Shown: piece by piece, positions 1-6,800 of the stretch
Layout: every line of letters starts with the position of its first letter
How positions within the stretch are numbered: position 1 is the stretch's first letter
Assembly: GCA_964449985.1 (NCBI GenBank)
Contig: CAYVCG010000073.1
Coordinates: 1 to 9,816 of the forward strand
Source: CAYVCG01 sp964449985
GTDB taxonomy: Bacteria; Bacillota; Clostridia; Lachnospirales; WRAX01
Length of the DNA: 9,816 nt
Direction of reading: 5' to 3'
Notes under the pieces: model-generated
What the model was told of the DNA's origin: nothing
Databases searched by the model: none
What the model saw: only the letters and a program-made list of their open reading frames with translations
Position numbers and translations under genes: made by a program

Positions 1-974
1 TGTTTGGCGAAACGGCTGTATTTGAAGACGGCCAAGCAATTATAAAGCTGCCTGCTGACAAAGTACCGAATGTTACTGTTAAAACGGAGTATGATATTAA
101 TATTAATATAAACGGTGCAAAAGAACTTTCTTGCCCGGTTTATGTTGTTCCGAACAACGCTGATATTTGGACTATGAAGCCTGTGATGAACTATAGTGGA
201 AAGCTTGAGCTGCGCTTTAATTCACGCATTGTTCCGGATAGGGATAAATTAGTTGTTAAGATAGCCGGCGTTGTTTATGATTATGTACAGGTGGATAAAG
301 CCGGTAGAACGATTCTTGTTATTGACTGCGAGCCGAACATTGATGACGTAATAGAGGTTAAAGGTTTAAAGCTTGCGGATTTATTCCAGAGTTATTCATT
401 TGCAGTAACGCTTACAGCAACATTCATTCCGCACATAGATGTTGTTGTTGCAACGCCAAATCTGGCAGGCGGATGTGCTGCTTATGTTAAAGTTGTGGTA
501 GAAGAAGATGTTGATGGCGAAGTAAATGATGAAGGATTAACAGCAGAACTGTTTGGCGAAACAGCTGTATTTGAAAATGGCCAGGCGATTATAAAGCTGC
601 CTGCTGAAAAAGTGCCGGATGTTACGGAAAAAACAAAATACGAGATTAATGTTTATATGAACGGCGCAAAGGAACTCTCATGCCCGATTTATGTTGTTCC
701 AAACAAAGCTGATATTTGGGGCATGACACCTGTGATGAATGATAGCGGAAAGCTCGAGCTGCGCTTTAATTCTCGCGTTGTTCCGGATGGAGATAAGTTT
801 GCTGTTAAGATAGCCGGTGTTGCTTACAATTATGTGCGGAGGAATGAGGCTGACAGAACGATTCTTGTTATTGACTGCCAGCCTAACATTAATGATGTCA
901 TAGAAGTTAAAGACGTAAAGCTTTCTGATTTATTTCAGAGTTATTTATTTGAATTAGCAACTGAGTATAAGTAG
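1..974 (+). CDS. Secreted repeat protein, C-terminal fragment (tandem Ig-like modules)
   Basis: The reading frame (codons beginning at position 3) is open from the left edge to TAG at 972-974, so this is the last 323 residues of a longer protein whose start lies outside the window; the first in-frame ATG at 174 is internal. It consists of two copies of a 183-residue unit. Each copy has a beta-rich half (FGETAVFE.GQAIIKLPA, then NGAKELSCP.YVVPN) followed by a half resembling SbsA-type bacterial Ig-like domains (SGKLELRFNSR..VPD..K, ending near DLFQSY.F). No catalytic domain, transmembrane helix, LPXTG motif or dockerin is visible, and the protein ends soon after the last module. The same module closes the rhamnosidase at 3922-7878, which suggests, but does not prove, that the missing N-terminal part is also a secreted glycan-active enzyme. 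The function of the module is unknown; substrate or surface binding is an inference. Confidence 0.85.
   Translation, partial: FGETAVFEDGQAIIKLPADKVPNVTVKTEYDINININGAKELSCPVYVVPNNADIWTMKPVMNYSGKLELRFNSRIVPDRDKLVVKIAGVVYDYVQVDKAGRTILVIDCEPNIDDVIEVKGLKLADLFQSYSFAVTLTATFIPHIDVVVATPNLAGGCAAYVKVVVEEDVDGEVNDEGLTAELFGETAVFENGQAIIKLPAEKVPDVTEKTKYEINVYMNGAKELSCPIYVVPNKADIWGMTPVMNDSGKLELRFNSRVVPDGDKFAVKIAGVAYNYVRRNEADRTILVIDCQPNINDVIEVKDVKLSDLFQSYLFELATEYK
3..551 (+). repeat. Tandem 549-bp coding repeat, copy 1
   Basis: First visible copy of a 549-bp (183-codon) unit. FGETAVFEDG begins at 3 and its counterpart FGETAVFENG at 552. The DLFQSY codons at 378 and 927 are also exactly 549 bp apart, so there is no net indel between the copies. 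In the first 60 bases I count about 6 differences, roughly 90% identity; later parts are lower but still clearly alignable. Part of the unit, or further copies, may lie upstream of the window. Confidence 0.9.
552..974 (+). repeat. Tandem 549-bp coding repeat, copy 2 (truncated at the stop)
   Basis: Second copy of the unit. It runs FGETAVFENG ... DIWGMTPVMN ... DLFQSYLF and reaches the stop codon about 14 residues after DLFQSY, so it lacks the beginning of a following unit. Many differences from copy 1 fall at third codon positions or are conservative replacements, which points to selection on the protein after duplication. Confidence 0.88.
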
Positions 975-985
975 GCTTGTTTATA

Positions 986-1030
986 GCATAAAAAAGGGAG
1001 GGCTTGTGAAAGTCCTCCCCTTTTTTATGC
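986..1030. terminator. Bidirectional intrinsic terminator between convergent genes
   Basis: GCATAAAAAAGGGAGGGCTT pairs with AAGTCCTCCCCTTTTTTATGC around a GTGA (GNRA-type) tetraloop at 1006-1009, with one bulged C at 1020 and one G-T pair. The G/C-rich core is flanked by six A on the left and six T on the right, so either transcript would carry a U-tract after the hairpin. It lies 11 bp after the stop of the left gene and 16 bp after the stop of the ABC permease on the other strand, so it can serve both. Confidence 0.9.
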
Positions 1031-1046
1031 GCGTTACATAAGCATA

Positions 1047-1787
1047 TTACAGCTGTTTTTTTTCAAAAAGAGTATATCCCCCAAGCCCAAATAAAACTGA
1101 ACTGGATAATAGCAACAGCAATGTGTTTGTTAGATTTCCAAAGTTTATTGCAATCCCAAAAAGCATTTTGTACCATCCTAAGTGCGACGTGAAGAATATT
1201 GCACCAACAGAAGGCCAAATAACGGTTATAGCCTGCATAATAATATAAACGATAAACGAGCAGAACATAGCAAGAGAAGAATTGTTTAAGCAAAGCGCAA
1301 ACAGTGAAGCCATCCCAGCAAATGCAATCATCGGGACAATGGTCATAACATAAGCGACTAGCATATTAAAGAAATCTGATGCTCCTCCGGTTGCAAGCCG
1401 AGTGATATATAAAAGGGCAAATGTGGCTAAAAGATTAATGAGTATATACGCTAGAATAGCGATTATTTTTGATAAATAGATTTTAGCTCTGCTTATAGGG
1501 CGCAGCAACACACATTTGATTGAAGCATTTTCGATTTCCCCTGCAAACATATCAGATGCCAACATAAAGATAAGCAATGGCAAAACTACGGTGTAAAGAC
1601 CACCCAGCATTATATACGGAACGGACGGCACATCGAGCCTTATGCCGATGTTTGATAAAGCGTTAAAACTCAATGAAAAAGAAATTAAAAAGCAAAGGGC
1701 AAGCTGTATAAGCAATAATACTATATATTTTTTTCTTGAAAATATTTTTCTCAGCTCAATCCCCGATGAAATAAACACAAGCCTCAT
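1047..1787 (-). CDS. ABC-2 type transporter permease
   Basis: 246-residue integral membrane protein, expected to form the channel half of an ABC exporter with the ATPase encoded just upstream. It has about six hydrophobic segments (near residues 21-42, 58-78, 106-128, 141-166, 171-191 and 207-238). The cytoplasmic loop after the second, DMFAGEIENASIKCVLLRPI followed by SRAKIYLSK (about residues 79-107), is the typical ABC-2 permease loop. I chose ATG at 1787: it overlaps the ATPase stop as ATGA and is preceded on the minus strand by AGGGGGAG about 7 nt upstream, whereas a start at 1829 would lie well inside the ATPase gene. It is last in the operon and is followed by the shared terminator at 986-1030. 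The substrate is unknown; the size and partner fit bacitracin/lantibiotic-type or other peptide or lipid exporters rather than sugar importers. Confidence 0.88.
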   Translation of the reverse strand: MRLVFISSGIELRKIFSRKKYIVLLLIQLALCFLISFSLSFNALSNIGIRLDVPSVPYIMLGGLYTVVLPLLIFMLASDMFAGEIENASIKCVLLRPISRAKIYLSKIIAILAYILINLLATFALLYITRLATGGASDFFNMLVAYVMTIVPMIAFAGMASLFALCLNNSSLAMFCSFIVYIIMQAITVIWPSVGAIFFTSHLGWYKMLFGIAINFGNLTNTLLLLLSSSVLFGLGGYTLFEKKQL

Positions 1788-2533
1788 TGTATTTCTCCCC
1801 CTTTTGTTTGCTGCGTTGAACCTATGCAATACAAATAGTAGTCTTCAACGGAGGGGAAATGCTCTAAAATGTTGCTCATCAGGTCGCAGCCATGCAGCTC
1901 ACCATTATGTATAACGCCGACTTTGTTGCAAAGTTTTTGAATTTCGGCGGATTGGTGGCTGGAGACAAGGAAAGAGGCTTTTTTGTTTTGCGCCATTTGA
2001 AGGATGATATTCCTGATTTCGATAATGCCTTCTATATCAAGGCCGTTTGAAGGCTCATCAAGAATATAAAGGCTTGGATTGCCAACCATTGCTAAAGCAA
2101 GCCCCATCCTTTGCTTCATACCGAGGGAGAATTTTGAGACTTTGTCGTTTCGGTATTCAAACAGCTTAACATCATTTAATATTTGTTCCAGAGTTTCATT
2201 TGGTATGGCTTTATCTATATAATATTTCGCAGCAAGCTTCATATTATCAAGGGCGGACATATATCCGTAAAACGATGGCATTTCAATAAGGCTGCCTATT
2301 TCACTCATAACGTCTTCAAATTCAGTTTCTATTGATTTTTCGAAAACCGTAACATCCCCGCTATCCTTTTGCAAAAGGCCGGATATGATTTTCATTGTTG
2401 TTGTTTTTCCCGCGCCGTTTGCTCCCAAAATGCCGAAAATATCCCCTTCGTCTATCGTGAAGCTAATGTTTTCTATGCCACGGTTGTTTTTGAACTTTTT
2501 ACGTAGATTAGATACCGTAAGTATATTTGCCAA
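1784..2533 (-). CDS. ABC transporter ATP-binding protein (BcrA/CcmA-like)
   Basis: 249-residue cytoplasmic ATPase that would power the ABC-2 permease downstream. All core motifs are present: Walker A GANGAGKTT (37-45), a Q-loop region GSLIEMPSFYGYMSALDN (80-97) of the kind seen in bacitracin/lantibiotic-type ABC ATPases, signature SLGMKQRMGLA (136-146), Walker B LYILDEP (155-161) and switch histidine in SSHQSAE (H193). It is shorter than the roughly 300 residues of BcrA proteins because the C-terminal extension is small. The start is TTG at 2533: the frame has a TGA four codons' distance or less upstream, and LTVSNLRKKF sits at the expected distance from the N terminus. AGAGGGG lies about 11 nt before it, a rather long spacing that may mean modest translation. 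It overlaps the permease by 4 bp, which suggests translational coupling, and follows the exported-protein gene after 44 bp. Confidence 0.92.
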   Translation of the reverse strand: MANILTVSNLRKKFKNNRGIENISFTIDEGDIFGILGANGAGKTTTMKIISGLLQKDSGDVTVFEKSIETEFEDVMSEIGSLIEMPSFYGYMSALDNMKLAAKYYIDKAIPNETLEQILNDVKLFEYRNDKVSKFSLGMKQRMGLALAMVGNPSLYILDEPSNGLDIEGIIEIRNIILQMAQNKKASFLVSSHQSAEIQKLCNKVGVIHNGELHGCDLMSNILEHFPSVEDYYLYCIGSTQQTKGGEIQ

Positions 2534-2577
2534 GCTTCAAACATCCCCTCTTTGCAGAAAATAGTTTTGGACGATTA

Positions 2578-3528
2578 TTAATAATCAAAATCCTCATCAG
2601 CCCAATCCGCATCTTCGTATGTTTCAACAGCATCGGGTTGCGCATAAGGTTTGTATGAGATACTTGGTTCGTTAACTTTTTTACCGGTAAGGTCAATCGG
2701 CTCTGCTTTGGTTGTTCCAAGATCCTTTATAGAATAAGCAACGGTAAGGGTAAGGTCATGAGGAATGCCGTCTTTATCTTTTCCCGATATGGTGAGCGTC
2801 ATTTGGGCATCGTTTAACATATCGTTTTCATCAAGCCTGCCGTTGGCGTATATGGATTTAATATACATATCTGATACGACTTTACGCATTTTGCTATCCA
2901 AAATACCTCTTTGATTGTGATAATAAGAGTCATCCTCATAATCATCATTATAGTATTCTGAAGTCATTTTTTCGGATACAACAGACAAAGCTGCCTGAAA
3001 GAATTCTGGAACCTGGTTTCTTTCCAAACTCACGGAAATATTGCCGCCATTGCTTATGAAATAGTTCCTTGCATCTCCTGCAAACATATCCATTAATATA
3101 CTAAACAGTCTTTTTTCGTTATCCGATAAGGAGCGCTCGGATTCAGGGTATGAGCTAAACCACTCGCTGTTGTCATACCTATAGTATTCATCGGAATATG
3201 GCTGTTTTGAGATATAAATACCGTTGTTATTGGAGCTGACATTTTCAATAACTTCATTACCAATAACGTTGGTCATCTCGGTTCTTTCGTTATTTTCGTC
3301 CTCTTTGGCATAAAACATCTTTGCGCTGGAAATCTCTTCGCCGTCTAGGTTTAATGAATAGCTGCCGTTTAATGTGAAGTTTTTCGCAGTGTATAAAGTA
3401 AACATTGATTCTTTGCATTTTTCATAACCAGTAACGTTGTTGGAGGCCGCAAAAGCCGTTGTAGCAAAAACTACGCCGGATAGAACAGCCGCTATAGCCA
3501 TTGAAGTTGCCTTTTTGGATGCCTTCAT
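2578..3528 (-). CDS. Exported acidic protein of unknown function in an ABC operon
   Basis: 316 residues. The N terminus is a clear Sec signal peptide: a lysine-rich start (MKASKK), a hydrophobic stretch and an Ala-X-Ala site TAFA before ASNN (cleavage near residue 27). There is no lipobox cysteine and no later membrane helix, so it should be released or loosely wall-associated. The mature part starts with GYEKCKESMFTLYTAKNFTL and then looks beta-rich (residues 50-120), with an acidic Tyr/Asp stretch EYYNDDYEDDSYYH (191-204) and an acidic tail EDADWADEDFDY. I do not recognise a named domain; a LolA/LppX-like beta fold is only a guess. AGGAGTG (3540-3534) precedes the ATG at good spacing. As first gene of the operon, 44 bp ahead of the ATPase, it may sense or bind what the transporter handles, or be its cargo. 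Confidence 0.8.
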   Translation of the reverse strand: MKASKKATSMAIAAVLSGVVFATTAFAASNNVTGYEKCKESMFTLYTAKNFTLNGSYSLNLDGEEISSAKMFYAKEDENNERTEMTNVIGNEVIENVSSNNNGIYISKQPYSDEYYRYDNSEWFSSYPESERSLSDNEKRLFSILMDMFAGDARNYFISNGGNISVSLERNQVPEFFQAALSVVSEKMTSEYYNDDYEDDSYYHNQRGILDSKMRKVVSDMYIKSIYANGRLDENDMLNDAQMTLTISGKDKDGIPHDLTLTVAYSIKDLGTTKAEPIDLTGKKVNEPSISYKPYAQPDAVETYEDADWADEDFDY

Positions 3529-3549
3529 AAAATCACTCCTGTTTAATTT

Positions 3550-3584
3550 AATATTTAATTTAATAAAGTAATTGCCAAATTATA
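3550..3584 (-). promoter_or_regulatory. Candidate promoter region for the ABC operon
   Basis: Two weak readings on the minus strand. One is a perfect TATAAT (3584-3579) without a recognisable -35 box, giving a leader of about 44 nt. The other is TTGGCA (3578-3573), a 17-bp spacer and AATATT (3555-3550), which would leave a very short leader just before the AGGAGTG site. I cannot choose between them from sequence. Confidence 0.3.
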
Positions 3585-3773
3585 AATTAATTATAATTCA
3601 ATACGTACGCATATGCAATTATCTTGAAAACATATACGCAGGCAAAACAAAGGGGTATGAAAAATCCAAAGACACTTAGGATAATATATTTAATAAGTTT
3701 GGGATAATTAGAGAGGGCTTTATCGGCATAAATCACAAATATGGATTTGCTATAATAAAATAGTTTAAAAATA

Positions 3774-3802
3774 TATACAAATTTTCGGGATGGTGTTATA
3801 AT
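3774..3802 (+). promoter_or_regulatory. Extended -10 sigma-A promoter for the rhamnosidase gene
   Basis: TATACA at 3774-3779 (4 of 6 matches to TTGACA), a 17-bp spacer and a perfect TATAAT at 3797-3802 preceded by TG one base away (TGTTATAAT). Transcription would begin near 3809, leaving a leader of about 50 to 110 nt depending on the start codon used. Confidence 0.65.
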
Positions 3803-3816
3803 GTAATTTAGATAAG

Positions 3817-3846
3817 AGTCAGGTTTGGCTTGAGATCGAATACCTG
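3817..3846 (+). promoter_or_regulatory. Small leader hairpin (TCAGGT...ACCTGA) before the first ribosome-binding site
   Basis: A perfect 6-bp inverted repeat, TCAGGT and ACCTGA separated by 17 bases, ends immediately before AAAGGGGAG. It is short and its loop is long, so it could be chance, an operator half-site pair or a weak leader structure that affects ribosome access. There is no direct evidence for function. Confidence 0.25.
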
Positions 3847-3861
3847 AAAGGGGAGCTAAAT

Positions 3862-6800
3862 GTGAAATCAGATCAAATGTTATTCGGTAAAAAGACCAAA
3901 AAAAGAAGAGGGAGTGATTTAATGTTAAAGAAGCCAATTAGCATNNNNNNNNNNNNNNNNNNNNNNNNNNNNNNNNNNNNNNNNNNNNNNNNNNNNNNNN
4001 NNNNNNNNNNNNNNNNNNNNNNNNNNNNNNNNNNNNNNNNNNNNGAAACAGTTTATACATGGAAGGTTAATGTTAAAGACGGTGATGGTGTTGAAAGCGG
4101 CTTTTCACAAGAAAAAACGTTTGAGACTGCTCCGGCGGAATTGTTTGGCGCAAGCATTGGGGGAGGCAAAGTATTAAGAAAAGACTTTACACTTAATCAG
4201 CCAATTGCGAATATTGACCGTGCGCGCTCTTATATCGGTAGCTTATCTATAATCGAATTGCGCATGAATGGCAAAGTTATTGGCGAAAACGTTTTTGGCC
4301 CTAGAAAACCTCAGCCTGAGATCGCCGGATATTACAATACATATGATATATTGCCTTTACTTAGAGAAGGCGCTAATACAATCGGAATTATGACAAGCGG
4401 CATTAACTCCGGTGGTGACAGTGCTAAAGGCGCTATAAAGATTTATTATAAAGATGGAACAACGCAGCTTGTTGCTACGGATTTAACTTGGTATGCAAGC
4501 AACTTGCGCGAGATAACAAGAGAGACATTATCATCAGGCGAAGACATTGATGCTAATCTTATAACAAATTGGGATACGCCTGAATATGAAATGCCGGCTA
4601 CTGGCTGGACTAAAGCTAGGTTCTCCGGCATGACAAGTGAAGATGGTCAACTTCATCTTACTTCCAATATGGGTATTTTCTATACAAAGCAAAGCTTTAG
4701 CGGCGATTATACTATCGAGGCTAAAGTTACGGTAATAAGCGATGCTTTTGGCTTAGTTTTTGGCAATGGCAACCCTAACGGTGCTTTATGGCAATTTAAT
4801 GTAATAGATGGCAACAAATTTAAATATCATATGCCGGGTTCTTGGAGTGAGAGCGGCTCGGTCACTAATGCAAAAGTGCAATTTAATACTCCGCTTACTA
4901 TGAAAGTGGAATTAGATGGCAACACTATTAAAACATATTTAGACGGCGATTTAATTGATACGCGTAGCATGGATGCTGCAAGAAAATCCGGACCTATCGG
5001 TCTTCGTGCGGCTTTAAATGAAGATTTCTTTGTTGATTATGTTAAAGTTACCGATAAATCTGGCAATGTATTGTTTGAAGATAACTTTGATATAATTAGT
5101 AGCAGCAAATGGAACTTCACTGTTCCAAGATTTATGCCTTCAAATACGGGGAATAAGGTTATTAAGGAATATAAACCTGTTTCTGTAAATAAAGTGACAT
5201 CTTCAGTGGATAAAACTAAACCGCACACTAGTAATGGAGCGATTGTTTTCCCGACTAATTGTGGCACTTTTACTACAAAACAATCATTTAGCGGAGATAT
5301 TACTATCGAGGTTAGAGCTAAATCAGATAACGTAGTAGGATTTTTATTTGGAAATGGTAGTCCTTACCCACCAATGTGGCAAATGAGTGGCAGTACTCTG
5401 CGCTTGCATCAGCCAGGAAACTGGAGCAGTGTTGCGGTTGTTGAAGCTGGTATCGACACTCGCCAAATGACTGAAATGAAAATCGAGGTAGTTGGAACGA
5501 CTGTTAAAACTTATACAGACGGTGTGTTAAAAGATACTCGTAATATACCTGCTGGCTCTATGAATGGGCCTTTGGGCTTTAGGGTTACTGTAGCTGAGGA
5601 TTGCGCTGTTGATTATGTTCGCGTTATTCAAGGCGGAAATGTTGTTTGGGAAGATAATTTTGATACAATTGATTCAGCAAAATGGAACGGTCTTGTTCCT
5701 CAAGCATTAAGCGAGAGTTATGTGGTAGACTTTGGCCAGAATATGCAGGGCTATGTTAAATTGGAAACAAAAGGTAATAAAGGCGATGTAATAAAAGTTA
5801 AATATGCAGAAATGCTTAATAGCGACGGAACGATTTTCGCTAATACAACGTTCCATGAGCCTTATCACAACTTTACGCTTTCCGGCGGCGATGATGTATT
5901 TGTTCCAAGATTTTCCTATACTGGGTTTAAATATATTGACGTTAGCGGAGATATAGAAAATCTTGACTTTAACGATTTCACGGCTTGCTTTATAAGCGAG
6001 GATATTGATATAACAGGTTCATTCGAAAGTTCTAATGAGAGATTAAACAAGATTTATGATATGTCTTTAAAATCACAGCTTTCTAATATGATAGGCGGTG
6101 TTTATACTGACTGCCCTCAACGTGAAAAGAACGGTTGGACGGGTGACGCTGCGGTAACGAAAGAATCATCTGCGCTTATGCTTAACGATTATACAATTGC
6201 GGAAGCATATATTCAGAGTATGATTCAAAGTATTCGCCCTGATGGATATCCTATTGTTATTGTGCCTTGGCCGGAAGCAAATGGTATCCCAACGCCTTAT
6301 GACACACCATGGGCATCGGCATACTTTATTTTCCCATATGAGACATATATGCAGACAGGCGACCGTTATTATATTGACCTTGCTTGGGATTCGCTCGTTA
6401 AAATATTTGAGTTCTATAAAACTCAAGCTAATAATTATTTAATTACGTTTAACACTTATGGCGACTGGTTGGGATATGACAATCAAGATGGCCTTATTGA
6501 CAGAGGATTCCTTTCAGCAACATATTATTATTTTAGTGGTATGCTTCTTGCAAAAATGGCTGAAGTAACCGGGCGTGACCATACTGAGCTGGATGCTTAT
6601 ATGAGCAATATGCGCGCAAGATTAATCAGCACATACGGCAGAGATAATGTATTAAGATATGAAACAACAGCTGGTATGTTCCTTGATTTTGATATTCCTA
6701 ATACTGAGGAATCAGTGGCTCATACGCTTGACCTCGCTGTTCAAGCGGTTAAAAGAGCAGGATATACAATGAGAACCGGCGTTTTAGGAACAAAATCATT

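Larger units (their letters stand above)
3529..3861. other. Divergent intergenic region, about 330 bp, AT-rich
   Basis: This stretch separates the leftward ABC operon from the rightward rhamnosidase gene. It holds weak promoter candidates for the operon near 3550-3584, a good extended -10 promoter for the rhamnosidase at 3774-3802, a second isolated extended -10 (TGCTATAAT, 3748-3756) and a small imperfect hairpin in the leader. The middle part (about 3600-3740) has no gene I can support, no RNA gene and no operator that I recognise, including no clear catabolite-repression (cre) site. Confidence 0.6.

Noticed and set aside
1..974. CRISPR or other short-spaced repeat array at the left edge
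   Set aside because: The repetition is a 549-bp in-frame protein repeat, not short direct repeats with unique spacers.
1788..1829. Longer permease start at 1829
   Set aside because: It would add 14 residues inside the ATPase gene; the ATG at 1787 has a good ribosome-binding site and the usual ATGA overlap.
2508..2720. 70-residue leftward open frame between the exported-protein and ATPase genes
   Set aside because: It is mostly within the exported-protein gene in another frame, and its sequence is that gene's coding DNA read out of frame.
3587..3937. Leftward 116-residue open frame across the divergent intergenic region
   Set aside because: It overlaps the rhamnosidase start, its promoter and leader, has no family resemblance and a composition typical of translated AT-rich DNA.
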